From Thermincola sp. (GTDB lineage: Bacteria > Bacillota > Thermincolia > Thermincolales > UBA2595), in assembly GCA_022735835.1 (NCBI GenBank), contig DYZU01000133.1, forward strand, positions 1-38,005: a stretch of 38,005 nt of DNA. The letters run 5' to 3'. Below the pieces are notes generated by a model. The model worked only from the letters and a program-made list of their open reading frames with translations, was not told where the DNA came from and did no database searches. A program made the position numbers and the translations under genes. Shown piece after piece: positions 9,191-18,708 of this stretch (its first letter is position 1; each line of letters starts with the position of its first letter).

Positions 9191-9309
9191 TGCCTTCACC
9201 TCCCCGGGTTTGACTTGTTAATGTGAAAACATTCACTTTGTTCTTTTCGACATTTTTAAAATTTTTCCTTCTTTTTTTTCGGTAATAATGCAAATTTATT
9301 TTATAATTA

Positions 9310-10611
9310 TTACTTCTCTCCCACCAGCCTGCCGGCACATCTCTGGACATTGGCAAGTACTTCTTGTTCGTCTATAGTAATTACTTTTCTGTTTTTCATG
9401 ACGATTTTGCCGTCAATAATCACTGTATCGATATCGGATGACTGGGCGGCGTAAACGGTATGGGCAATTATATCATGCTTGGGATACAAATGAGGTTTTG
9501 TAAAATCAATAAGTATTATGTCGGCTTTATACCCAGGTTCAATCATTCCTATGTCAGCCAACCCCAGAACCATGCCCCCGTTCCTGGTAGCCATTTCCAG
9601 GGCCCGGTAAGAAGGAATGGTTGTCGGGTCACCGGTATTTACTTTATGCAACAGGGCCGCTGACCGCATTTCTTCCAGCATATCCAGGTTGTTGTTGCTG
9701 GCCGCTCCGTCCGTACCCAATCCAACGTTGACCCCTTCCGCCAATAACTGGGGTACGGGAGCTATTCCGCTGGCTAACTTCATGTTACTTTCAGGATTGT
9801 GAGCAACCCCGACCTTTTTCTCTTTTAAAATCCTGATGTCATTTTGGGTAAGGTGGACACAGTGGGCGCCCAGAACAGGAAAATCCAGCACCCCAAGGTC
9901 GTTGACGTACTCAATGGGCGTTTTCCCGTACTGTTTCCTGATATCCTCCACTTCTGCCCCTGTTTCGGCCAGGTGGATGTGGATTCCCACATTAAATTTT
10001 TCTGCCAGGGCCAGGACCTTTTTCAGGTATTCGGGCGGGCAGGTGTAAGGCGCATGCGGTCCCACCATGGTAGTTATGCGCCCGCCGGCCGAACCGTTCC
10101 ATTTTTGGATAAACCGTTCGGTTTCCTCCAAAGCCAGTTGAGCGGTCGGCGCCACTCCTATCATCCCCCTGGCCAGGCTGGCCCTGATTCCGCTTTTTTC
10201 TACCGCCCGGGCCGCTTCGTCCATGAAAAAGTACATATCGGCAAAAGTTGTGGTTCCTGATTTAATCATTTCCAGGATACACAGCATGGTGCCCCAGTAC
10301 ACGTCCTCTCCCGTCAGCCTGTCTTCCAGGGGCCAAATCCGCTGTTCCAGCCATTCCATCAGGGGCAGGTCGTCAGCGTAACTGCGCAGCAGGGTCATGG
10401 CGGCATGGGTGTGGCAGTTGACAAACCCCGGCATGGCCACCATGCCCCGGGCATCGATTTCCTCATCGGCGCCCCAGTTATCCGGGATTGTCCCTGCCTC
10501 TCCAACAAAAACTATTTTATTCCCCTCGACACCTATCTCACCGCCGTAAATCATTGCATCCGCCCCGGTCATGGGAACAACGGTGGCGCCCTTAATCGCT
10601 AATCTGCTCAT
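9310..10611 (-). CDS. mtaD: 5'-methylthioadenosine / S-adenosylhomocysteine deaminase (MtaD/DadD-type amidohydrolase)
   Basis: PGFVNCHTHAAMTLLRSYADDLPLMEWLEQRIWPLE...GPHAPYTC...HLAETGAE...GTDGAASNNNLDMLEEM. Confidence 0.88.
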   Translation of the reverse strand: MSRLAIKGATVVPMTGADAMIYGGEIGVEGNKIVFVGEAGTIPDNWGADEEIDARGMVAMPGFVNCHTHAAMTLLRSYADDLPLMEWLEQRIWPLEDRLTGEDVYWGTMLCILEMIKSGTTTFADMYFFMDEAARAVEKSGIRASLARGMIGVAPTAQLALEETERFIQKWNGSAGGRITTMVGPHAPYTCPPEYLKKVLALAEKFNVGIHIHLAETGAEVEDIRKQYGKTPIEYVNDLGVLDFPVLGAHCVHLTQNDIRILKEKKVGVAHNPESNMKLASGIAPVPQLLAEGVNVGLGTDGAASNNNLDMLEEMRSAALLHKVNTGDPTTIPSYRALEMATRNGGMVLGLADIGMIEPGYKADIILIDFTKPHLYPKHDIIAHTVYAAQSSDIDTVIIDGKIVMKNRKVITIDEQEVLANVQRCAGRLVGEK

Positions 10612-10626
10612 CCTCCGGCCTCCTTC

Positions 10627-11217
10627 TTACCATTTATTATAATCTTTGTTTTTCTTTTCTTTTATATTGCCGTTCAGGGTCCTGGTCAAATAAATAATCT
10701 TACATATGTTCTCCAGGCTGGATGTCCACTGGTAAGCCTCTTCCAGCAACTGGCCGACGGCAAAACTGCCGTGTCCCCTGATCATGACTATTTTATATTC
10801 CTTTAAAAATTCCGGCAGGACCCGGGCCACCTCCGCGGAACCGACGGTGTGTTCAAACCCTATAACCGGAATCTTATGCAGCATGTACTGGCCCTCCGAA
10901 TCGAGGGGAATAATTTCGTCTTCCATCAGCGAGAGGGCAGTTGCGTACACCGGATGGGCATGAACAATGGCCAGGGCCGAAGTATTTTTGTATATCGACC
11001 GGTGGACTCCCACTTCTGTGGAAGCCAGGGTTATATGGCTGTCATTACTTTCCAATCCGGTCTCAATCAGATCGGATTCCTTCAGGTTGTGCAGCATCGA
11101 CCCCCTCCTGGTAATCACCAGCCTGTCTCCCAACCGCACGCTCATATTGCCGCTGTGCGAACTGTTTAACCCCTGCACAAACAGGTCGCGCCCTATTTGA
11201 CTGAACTGACTGTACAT
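10627..11217 (-). CDS. Class II aldolase/adducin family protein (fuculose-phosphate aldolase-like)
   Basis: NSSHSGNMSVRLGDRLVITRRGS...ASTEVGVHRSIY...IVHAHPVYATALS...RGHGSFAVGQLLEEAY; catalytic Glu and three Zn-His positions present. Confidence 0.88.
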   Translation of the reverse strand: MYSQFSQIGRDLFVQGLNSSHSGNMSVRLGDRLVITRRGSMLHNLKESDLIETGLESNDSHITLASTEVGVHRSIYKNTSALAIVHAHPVYATALSLMEDEIIPLDSEGQYMLHKIPVIGFEHTVGSAEVARVLPEFLKEYKIVMIRGHGSFAVGQLLEEAYQWTSSLENICKIIYLTRTLNGNIKEKKNKDYNKW

Positions 11218-12999
11218 TTACCCAACCTCCAGCCCAAGTTCTGACAGCTTCTTGGCCGTAGGAACCCCCTGAACGTCCCATCCTCTGAATCTGTAATAAT
11301 CCCTCAGCATCCTGTCCAGGTAAACAACATGCCCCTTGGACGGGCCGTGTTGCACAGGTTCTTTCAGGAGGCGTTCCGGTAAAGTGTCATCGGCGCTTGA
11401 AAAACCTTCCCGCAAGTTGTACATCCGTTCCAGGTTCCAGATTCTTTCCCCGACAGTATGCAGGTCCTGGGGCTGAAAATCAGCCCCTGTCACGGCAGAC
11501 AACAGCCGGGCAAAGTATTCTTCCGAAACGGTCAAACCCGTGAACCGGCAAATAATCAGAGAGTCCATAGCCGCGTTAAGGTTCTGATAAAAGATGGTCA
11601 GCCCGGCTTTCCCCTCGGTGGAAAACCTGTCCACCATTTTGGGGACGCCAAGGATTTCGGGACCAACCATATATGCCCGGAGGTGGCATCCGCCACGGTT
11701 TGAAGTGGCAAACCCGAGGCCCATGCCCTGAACCCCCCGGGGGTCATATGCCGGGAGTTCCAGCCCCTTGACCTGCATGGCAAACTGCTGGCCGCCATAT
11801 TTACGGGCAAAAGCCCGGGAGCCTTCGGCCAGTTCTTGGCCCAGTCCGCGCCGGTAGGCAATGTCTTCAATCAATGAAGACAGTTTGGCGGCATCGCCAA
11901 ATCTGATATCGGCATCAACCAGTTTTTTGGCGGCCATTTCCATGGCGCAGCCGATGGTGACCCCCACCGATATGGTGTCCAGACCCAGCCGGTTGCAGAG
12001 GTAATTGGCCTCAGCAACGGCTTCCAGGTCATTGATGCCGCACTGGGGGCCCAAAGCCCAGATGGATTCGTACTCCGGCCCTTCCCCGGAATCATTCTTG
12101 GTTTGCGTCAGCCTGGTGCATTTTATCGGACACCCGTAACAGCCTTTTTTCCCCACCAGTATTTTTTCGGCGACAGCTTCCCCCGATATATTCTCGGCAT
12201 CGGGAAACTGGGATTCCTGAAAATTAAATGACGGGAAGATGCCGCATTCGTTCATGAGGTTGACCAGAACAGGAGTGCCGAATTCGGGCAGGCCCTGGGA
12301 AGTGATGGGGTTGGCCTTTATCCACTTGTTGGTCTCATACAGAATAAAAGCCAGCTTTTCCGGATCGGCCGGACGGATCTTCTGCACCCCCTTGACCGCT
12401 ATGGCCTTGAGAAGTTTGGAGCCCATCACGGCGCCCAGACCGCCCCGGCCCAGGGCCCGTGTGTTATCGTTCATAATACAGGAAATCTTAACCCGGTTCT
12501 CACCGGCGGGACCGATACAGGCCACGCTGTATCCCCGCCCTTCGGCCCCGGTGACAGCCCCGGTGGTGTCAGGTACGTTCAGGCCCCAAAGCTTTTGGGC
12601 ATCTTTAAGCACAACTTCTTTTTCATTAATCAATATATATACGGGTTTGGCGGCCTTGCCTTCAATAATTAAGCCATCATAACCGGCCTTTTTTAAGCGT
12701 ACACCCCAAATACCGCCGGAATTCGAGTCAAAAACCGTCCCGGTAAGCGGTGATTTTGATGTTACCGTAAACCGGCCGGAGGTGGGAACTTGGGTACCGG
12801 TCAAAGGTCCCGTCAAAAAAATCAGCTTGTTTTCCGGGGCCAGGGGATCTGTCGGAGGACCTACTTCTTGCCAGAGAATGTGGCAGCCCAGTCCCCGGCC
12901 TCCTAAAAATCTGCTGTAACTGTCATGGCCGGGTTCTTCAATATTGATTTTTTGATCCGTAAGATTAATTCGCAGAATCCTGCCGGTCCACCCGTTCAT
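11218..12999 (-). CDS. Aldehyde:ferredoxin oxidoreductase (tungsten/molybdopterin AOR family)
   Basis: MNGWTGRILRINLTDQKI...LGGRGLGCHIL...GPLTGTQVPTSGRFTVTSKSPLTGTVFDSNSGG...RALGRGGLGAVMGSK...CYGCPIKC...LGLDTISVG. Confidence 0.95.
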   Translation of the reverse strand: MNGWTGRILRINLTDQKINIEEPGHDSYSRFLGGRGLGCHILWQEVGPPTDPLAPENKLIFLTGPLTGTQVPTSGRFTVTSKSPLTGTVFDSNSGGIWGVRLKKAGYDGLIIEGKAAKPVYILINEKEVVLKDAQKLWGLNVPDTTGAVTGAEGRGYSVACIGPAGENRVKISCIMNDNTRALGRGGLGAVMGSKLLKAIAVKGVQKIRPADPEKLAFILYETNKWIKANPITSQGLPEFGTPVLVNLMNECGIFPSFNFQESQFPDAENISGEAVAEKILVGKKGCYGCPIKCTRLTQTKNDSGEGPEYESIWALGPQCGINDLEAVAEANYLCNRLGLDTISVGVTIGCAMEMAAKKLVDADIRFGDAAKLSSLIEDIAYRRGLGQELAEGSRAFARKYGGQQFAMQVKGLELPAYDPRGVQGMGLGFATSNRGGCHLRAYMVGPEILGVPKMVDRFSTEGKAGLTIFYQNLNAAMDSLIICRFTGLTVSEEYFARLLSAVTGADFQPQDLHTVGERIWNLERMYNLREGFSSADDTLPERLLKEPVQHGPSKGHVVYLDRMLRDYYRFRGWDVQGVPTAKKLSELGLEVG

Positions 13000-13050
13000 C
13001 AGGCAAAAGCTCCTTTTCCGATTATTTCCGGTACTTTTTTGAGGTAAGAA

Positions 13051-13281
13051 TCAGCCGCCTCCTATCAGCGGAAAAACACTGACGGCGTCCCCGTCCCGGA
13101 GTTGATAATCGTGGTCGACCCTGACCCCGTTAACAAGCACAAGCGGGGCCTCCTCCAGAGGGACCCCTTTTTTTTGCAGCAGCTGACCGACTGTTAACGT
13201 TTCTTTTAGGTCAATTCTGGTTCGGTCACCTTTACTCTGATATTTTCGTAGGGAGGCGAACAGCTTGAGTTCAACCTGCAT
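13051..13281 (-). CDS. MoaD/ThiS family sulfur-carrier protein
   Basis: 76-aa beta-grasp protein ending VSVFPLIGGG, adjacent to AOR. Confidence 0.88.
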   Translation of the reverse strand: MQVELKLFASLRKYQSKGDRTRIDLKETLTVGQLLQKKGVPLEEAPLVLVNGVRVDHDYQLRDGDAVSVFPLIGGG

Positions 13282-13282
13282 G

Positions 13283-14536
13283 TTATTCCCCGTGCTCCCA
13301 TCCGTATAAATACTCTTCCTGTTCCGGTGTCAAACGGTCTATCCCCATGCCAAGAGATTTCAGTTTTATTTCAGCCACTCTCTTGTCTATTTCCTCAGTA
13401 ACCCGGTAGACCCTCTTCTCCAGGTTCCTGCCGTTTTCTAACATGTGCCTGGCTGACAAAGCCTGGAGAGCAAATGACATATCCATGATCTCGGCCGGAT
13501 GGCCGTCTCCGGCCGCCAGGTTGACCAGTCTTCCCTCGGCCAGCAGGTACAGCTTTCTTCCGTCGGGCATGGCAAACTCTTCAATGTTCTGCCTGACAAC
13601 CCGGCTGCCTGCAGAGCTCTCTTTCAGTTCGGGTTTATTGATTTCCACGTCAAAGTGCCCGGCATTGGCCAGGAGCGCTCCGTTTTTCATTTTTGCGTAA
13701 TGCCTGCCTCTGATAACATCCTTACACCCGGTAACCGTAATGAATACATCACCCAGCCCAGCCGCTTCATCCATGCTCATGACACGGAATCCGTCCATAT
13801 GGGCTTCGATGGCCTTGATGGGGTCAATTTCGGTAATAATGACTCTGGCGCCCAAACCCCTGGCCTTCATGGCGATTCCCTTGCCGCACCAGCCGTATCC
13901 GGCCACAACCACAGTCTTCCCGGCAACTATCAGGTTGGTGGTTCTCATGATACCCGTCCAGACTGACTCCCCGGTACCATACCGGTTATCAAACAGGTAT
14001 TTACAGAAGGCATCATTTACGGCCATCATGGGAAACTTCAGGAGCCCCGCCTTTTCCATGGCTTTTAAGCGCATAACTCCGGTTGTGGTCTCCTCGCAAC
14101 CGCCGATAACCTGGCCGGCCAGATGGCTGCACTCATTATGCAGGAGGTTAACCAGGTCTCCCCCGTCATCAATCACAATTTCCGGTTTGGTTTCCAGGAC
14201 TTTGACCAGGTGCTCCTTATATTCCTCCGCAGTTGCATTATACCACGCAAAAACCTTTATCCCGTCATCAAGAAGAGCGGCGGCCACGTCATCCTGGGTC
14301 GAGAGAGGGTTGCTCCCGGTGATAGCCACCTCAGCGCCGCCTGCCTTTAAGACTTTGGCCAGATAGGCGGTTTTGGCTTCCAGATGGATGCTGACCGCAA
14401 TTTTTACCCCCTGAAAGGGTTTGGTTTCTTCGAATTCCCTGCGAATTTCGTTTAACACGGGCATGTGTTCCTTAACCCAGTCAATCTTCAGCCTGCCTGA
14501 AGGCGCAAGACCGATGTCCCTGACGATATAGTCCAT
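13283..14536 (-). CDS. ahcY: Adenosylhomocysteinase family protein (possibly S-inosylhomocysteine hydrolase)
   Basis: [15 protein letters not shown]...[16 protein letters not shown]...[31 protein letters not shown]...NAGHFDVEI...[23 protein letters not shown] at 14536 preceded by AAAGGAGGG. Confidence 0.95.
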   Translation of the reverse strand: MDYIVRDIGLAPSGRLKIDWVKEHMPVLNEIRREFEETKPFQGVKIAVSIHLEAKTAYLAKVLKAGGAEVAITGSNPLSTQDDVAAALLDDGIKVFAWYNATAEEYKEHLVKVLETKPEIVIDDGGDLVNLLHNECSHLAGQVIGGCEETTTGVMRLKAMEKAGLLKFPMMAVNDAFCKYLFDNRYGTGESVWTGIMRTTNLIVAGKTVVVAGYGWCGKGIAMKARGLGARVIITEIDPIKAIEAHMDGFRVMSMDEAAGLGDVFITVTGCKDVIRGRHYAKMKNGALLANAGHFDVEINKPELKESSAGSRVVRQNIEEFAMPDGRKLYLLAEGRLVNLAAGDGHPAEIMDMSFALQALSARHMLENGRNLEKRVYRVTEEIDKRVAEIKLKSLGMGIDRLTPEQEEYLYGWEHGE

Positions 14537-14555
14537 GGTGAAACCCTCCTTTAAC

Positions 14556-15584
14556 TTAAAACAATGCTCGCAGGCTCTCCTCATAGGGTGGCCTGACAAT
14601 GCCCCGGTCGGTGATGATTGCCGTTACCAGATAATTTGGCGTGACATCAAAGGCCGGGTTAAATACCCTGACCCCTCTGGGGGCTATCTCCTGCCCGCCG
14701 ATGGTGGTTATTTCCACCGATTCTCGCTCCTCTATCGGGATTTCATCACCCGCAGCAAGAGTCATGTCGATGGTTGAGACAGGAGCGGCCACATAAAACG
14801 GAATGCCGTGTTCCTTGCATAAAACGGCTACGGTATATGTCCCTATTTTATTGGCCACATCCCCGTTGCCGGTGATCCGGTCAGCCCCCACAACGGCCAG
14901 GTCGATGCGGCCTTTTTTCATCAGGTATCCCGCCATGCTGTCGGTAATCAATGTCACCGGGATTTTATCCTGCATCAATTCCCAGGCGGTCAGGCGCGCT
15001 CCCTGCAGCAGCGGGCGTGTCTCGTCGGCGAAGACCTGGATCTGCTTGCCTGCTTCATGGGCAGCCCTGATCACGCCGAGAGCGGTTCCATATCCTGCCG
15101 TCGCCAGGGCTCCGGCATTGCAGTGGGTCAATATGCCGGCCCGCCGGGGAACAAGTGAATTGCCGTATTCGCCTATCTTCCGGTTCATCTCAAGGTCTTC
15201 CTGTAATATTTTATGGGCTTCCTGCAGCAGTAGTTCTTTTAGTTCCGAAACATCATCGGAGTGGGTGTCATAAACAACCTTCATCATTCTCTTCAGAGCC
15301 CAGAAAAGGTTGACCGCGGTAGGCCTGGTGGACCCCAGCAGTTCCGAAATCTTTTGGAGGCTCTCAATAAACGACTCCTTGTCTGTACTGTTGTCCTGAA
15401 CAGCTCCCAGAGCCAGGCCGTAAGCGGCTGCGGCCCCAATGGCAGGCGCTCCCCTGACCTTCATGGTTTTTATAGCTTCTGCCACTTCCTCCGGTTTTTT
15501 GCACCTGACGTATCTTACCTCTGCCGGCAGCCTGGTCTGGTCCAGCAAAACAAGGCAGCCGTTGTACCAATCCATAGTTTTCAT
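14556..15584 (-). CDS. mtnA: Methylthioribose-1-phosphate isomerase (5-deoxyribose-1-phosphate isomerase-like)
   Basis: [19 protein letters not shown]...NCNAGALAT-like [23 protein letters not shown]...[17 protein letters not shown]...[20 protein letters not shown]. Confidence 0.95.
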   Translation of the reverse strand: MKTMDWYNGCLVLLDQTRLPAEVRYVRCKKPEEVAEAIKTMKVRGAPAIGAAAAYGLALGAVQDNSTDKESFIESLQKISELLGSTRPTAVNLFWALKRMMKVVYDTHSDDVSELKELLLQEAHKILQEDLEMNRKIGEYGNSLVPRRAGILTHCNAGALATAGYGTALGVIRAAHEAGKQIQVFADETRPLLQGARLTAWELMQDKIPVTLITDSMAGYLMKKGRIDLAVVGADRITGNGDVANKIGTYTVAVLCKEHGIPFYVAAPVSTIDMTLAAGDEIPIEERESVEITTIGGQEIAPRGVRVFNPAFDVTPNYLVTAIITDRGIVRPPYEESLRALF

Positions 15585-15626
15585 CACAAACACCTTTTTG
15601 CTAAATATTTACGAGATATATTTCCC

Positions 15627-16418
15627 CTACCCCAGGGAACCGAGCTCTTCCAGGGCACACTGGCACTCGCAGTTTCGTTCCGGCGGCATAATTTCGATGG
15701 TTTTGACAAGCAGCTTCTTCAGGTTTTCATTATTCTTTCTCATGGCTTCCAAAACTTCCGCATGGGTCAAGGGCGTGGGGGATATCCCGGCAGCAAAATT
15801 GGTGACCATGGCGATGGTCGCGTAACAAATCTCCGCTTCACGGGCCAGTACCACCTCGGGAACACTGGTCATCCCCACCAGGTCTCCCCCCAGGGAACTG
15901 TACATTTTGATTTCCGCAGGGGTTTCAAAACGGGGGCCCTCGGTGCATACATATGTCCCTTTAGTCTTCAGAGGCATACCTAATATTTTGGCTGCTTCCA
16001 TAATCACTTTCCTTAATTCGGGGCAGTAAGGGTTAGTCATGTCTATATGAACAACACCCTTTTCCCCTTCCTCATAAAAGGTTTGGACCCTGTTTCGTGT
16101 AAAATCGATAAACTGGTCCACCAGGATAAATTCGCCCGGCCTCATTTCCAGGTTCAGGGAACCGACAGCCCCGGTGGCCAGAATTCTGACCACCCCCAGT
16201 TTCTTCAGGGCCATGATGTTGCCCCTGTAATTCACCTTATGGGGTGGGACCGCGTGGTCCTCTCCGTGCCTGGGCAGAAAGGCCACCGGTATCCCGTTGT
16301 ATTCCCCGGTTTTTACCTTAATCAGGCCAAAATCTGTTCTCACGTTTTCTTCGGAAACAGATGACAAAATTTTCGGGTCATAAAGCCCTGTCCCGCCGAT
16401 TATTCCTATTTTAATCAT
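15627..16418 (-). CDS. S-methyl-5'-thioadenosine/thioinosine phosphorylase
   Basis: [12 protein letters not shown]...[22 protein letters not shown]...[15 protein letters not shown]...[32 protein letters not shown]. Confidence 0.9.
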   Translation of the reverse strand: MIKIGIIGGTGLYDPKILSSVSEENVRTDFGLIKVKTGEYNGIPVAFLPRHGEDHAVPPHKVNYRGNIMALKKLGVVRILATGAVGSLNLEMRPGEFILVDQFIDFTRNRVQTFYEEGEKGVVHIDMTNPYCPELRKVIMEAAKILGMPLKTKGTYVCTEGPRFETPAEIKMYSSLGGDLVGMTSVPEVVLAREAEICYATIAMVTNFAAGISPTPLTHAEVLEAMRKNNENLKKLLVKTIEIMPPERNCECQCALEELGSLG

Positions 16419-16438
16419 TTTTCTACCCCCGATACACG

Positions 16439-17350
16439 TCAATCTTCAAAAAGGGCATCCACAAACTCCGCCGGATTGAACTCTTTTAAATCGTCAATTT
16501 TTTCGCCTATTCCTACGAATTTAACCGGGATATCAAGTTCGGCTTTAATGCCGATAACCACTCCGCCCTTGGCCGTCCCATCCAGCTTGGTAAGCGCTAT
16601 CCCGGTAACCCCGGCAGCTTCTGCAAAGAGCTTCGCCTGGCTGATGGCATTCTGGCCTGTAGCGGCATCCAGCACCAGCAATACCTCATGAGGGGCGCCG
16701 GGCATTTCCCTGGAGATAACCCGAAACACTTTCTTCAATTCCTCCATCAGGTTGGTCTTGGTATGAAGCCTCCCCGCGGTATCTATGATCAATACGTCCG
16801 ATTCCCTGGCTTTGGCGGCCTGCACTGCATCATAAACCACGGCGGCCGGGTCGGCCCCCTCTTTATGTTTGATCACGTCACAGCCGACGCGTTTGCCCCA
16901 TATTTCCAGCTGGTCAATGGCAGCTGCCCGGAATGTATCCCCGGCAGCCAGCAGGACTTTCCTGCCTTCCTGTTTGAGATTGTGAGCGAGTTTCCCGAGG
17001 GTTGTGGTTTTGCCAACCCCGTTAACACCGATGACCACCAGTATCGCCGGTTTACCCCCGAGATTTAAAGCGCTTTTTTCATCCCTCAAAATTTCCTTAA
17101 TCAGCTCTTTTAGTACATTTTTCAGCTCAGAGGCATCTTCTATTCTTCTCTCTTTGACAGCCTTTCTCAGGTTTTCCACCAGTTCCATGGCCGTGGTGAC
17201 ACCCACATCAGCCTGGATCAACAGTTCCTCAATCTCGTCGTAAAGCTCCTCGTCAATCTTTTTGCCTCCGCTGACCAGGTTTTCTATTTTATTGAAAAAA
17301 CCCTGTCTGGTTTTAGTCAAACCCTCTTTTAGTCTGGAAAAAAAACCCAT
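16439..17350 (-). CDS. ftsY: Signal recognition particle receptor FtsY
   Basis: [19 protein letters not shown]...[16 protein letters not shown]...[18 protein letters not shown]...[10 protein letters not shown]. Confidence 0.97.
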   Translation of the reverse strand: MGFFSRLKEGLTKTRQGFFNKIENLVSGGKKIDEELYDEIEELLIQADVGVTTAMELVENLRKAVKERRIEDASELKNVLKELIKEILRDEKSALNLGGKPAILVVIGVNGVGKTTTLGKLAHNLKQEGRKVLLAAGDTFRAAAIDQLEIWGKRVGCDVIKHKEGADPAAVVYDAVQAAKARESDVLIIDTAGRLHTKTNLMEELKKVFRVISREMPGAPHEVLLVLDAATGQNAISQAKLFAEAAGVTGIALTKLDGTAKGGVVIGIKAELDIPVKFVGIGEKIDDLKEFNPAEFVDALFED

Positions 17351-17411
17351 GTCTAACTACTCTCCTTTTAACTGCAAAACAGTCATCATTTTGCTCATAT
17401 TCGGTAATAAA

Positions 17412-17441
17412 ATGAGGGTCAAGATATACCTTAACCCTCAT
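17412..17441 (-). terminator. Rho-independent terminator of the JAMM-like gene
   Basis: Minus strand ATGAGGGTTAAG-GTATAT-CTTGACCCTCAT (12 bp with one T-G pair) then TTTATTA. Confidence 0.75.
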
Positions 17442-17447
17442 ATTGTA

Positions 17448-18593
17448 TCATAACCGGCCTGTTATCTCAATCGGTTTACACAAATTAGTATACTCCTGAG
17501 CCACACCAAATTTGCGGTTGCGTATTTCCGCCTCTTCTTCCGGTGTATTTGCCTCAAAAAACTTTAAGCCCAGTTCCTCATCCTCATCGGCAAGGTCGTA
17601 TACCTCCCTTAGGGCCTTAATCACGGTGGCTCCCCGGACAGCCCCTTCATTATCATGTCCGATGGCAACTATCGGCCTCCCCCACGAACCCGGTCCGGCA
17701 CTGGCGTCGCCGATGTGCATAACCCCTGTTCCCCCCGGATGGGTATGAACAATCACACCATTGGGCGGGATCATACCCGCGTAAATTTCCCGCAGCGATT
17801 TTTGGGAAATGTCAACACAACTGGAGGCCAGAATACGCGAAGGAACATACCCGATTCCGCCAACCACTATACCCCCTTTTTGAGTTATATGCCCGTTCTC
17901 GTCAACCACTCCGATGGCTGCAACTTCCCTGCCCTGCCCAACCTCCATGGATTTGGCCACCAGTTTCCTGGCAAATTCTCCTGATATGGAATTAACATCC
18001 GGTTTTGGTAAAATAAATTGTTTTCTGTTGTTGGTCCTGTAAACCGGCTCTGTTTCCGGGACATCAACAATGTCGAGACCCAATGATAATTCCAGGTATT
18101 TCAGACTGAGCTCCGTTGATGCCCTTAAAACCTCCTTTTCCTCCTCCACAGTGCGTGCCGCCAGAATTTTTAAATCAACTTCTTCCGATTGGGTCGCCAA
18201 GTCAAAATACTCTCTTTGCGGGTAAATAATTCCGATCCCGGCCATTTCTCCATTTTTGACACCTATAGCGATAATAGGAATGTTAAAGAAATCGATCCCG
18301 CTGACATCGGTGATCAGACCCGTTTTGCCGGGCCGGGTAGTTATCATCACCGCATTGGCGGGAAGCATCTCCAGCCCTTCAATTAAGCTCTTTCCTTTCA
18401 TGTCAGTTATGTTGTCAAGAAGTTTTCTCAGAGGTAAACCGCTGAGCCCGCCGAGGACAACGGGAGTCATTCTGTCCACAATGCCCTGTTGGTTCAGCAA
18501 CCCGAAACACCCGGCATTACGCCCCTGGCTGATTTGAACGGTTTTTTCTACGAGTTTTTCCGCGATATATCTGGCAATTCCCTTTACTTGCAC
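17448..18593 (-). CDS. Conserved protein of two tandem homologous domains, C-terminal copy with JAMM/MPN-like HxHP-x9-D motif
   Basis: Manual self-alignment of N- and C-terminal halves; GTG start with GGGGGAA upstream. Confidence 0.6.
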   Translation of the reverse strand: MQVKGIARYIAEKLVEKTVQISQGRNAGCFGLLNQQGIVDRMTPVVLGGLSGLPLRKLLDNITDMKGKSLIEGLEMLPANAVMITTRPGKTGLITDVSGIDFFNIPIIAIGVKNGEMAGIGIIYPQREYFDLATQSEEVDLKILAARTVEEEKEVLRASTELSLKYLELSLGLDIVDVPETEPVYRTNNRKQFILPKPDVNSISGEFARKLVAKSMEVGQGREVAAIGVVDENGHITQKGGIVVGGIGYVPSRILASSCVDISQKSLREIYAGMIPPNGVIVHTHPGGTGVMHIGDASAGPGSWGRPIVAIGHDNEGAVRGATVIKALREVYDLADEDEELGLKFFEANTPEEEAEIRNRKFGVAQEYTNLCKPIEITGRL

Positions 18594-18708
18594 AAAGTTC
18601 CCCCGTTTCTGGTGAAAGGATGGTACGATGATATTTTTTCCGGGTGTATTTACGGATATGCAGATTAATTAATATGGCCCGGTTTGAAATAATGGCCGGC
18701 TGCCGGGA

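Noticed and set aside
9200-9300. Sigma-H promoter for the Spo0E-like gene (AGGAAAA-14-GAAA)
   Set aside because: Both elements deviate from consensus; too weak to call in AT-rich DNA.
10627-11217. Class II aldolase-family gene called as mtnB dehydratase
   Set aside because: Classic aerobic methionine salvage partners (mtnC, mtnD, mtnK) are absent; fuculose-aldolase-like features and AOR context fit an aldolase better, though only assay can decide.
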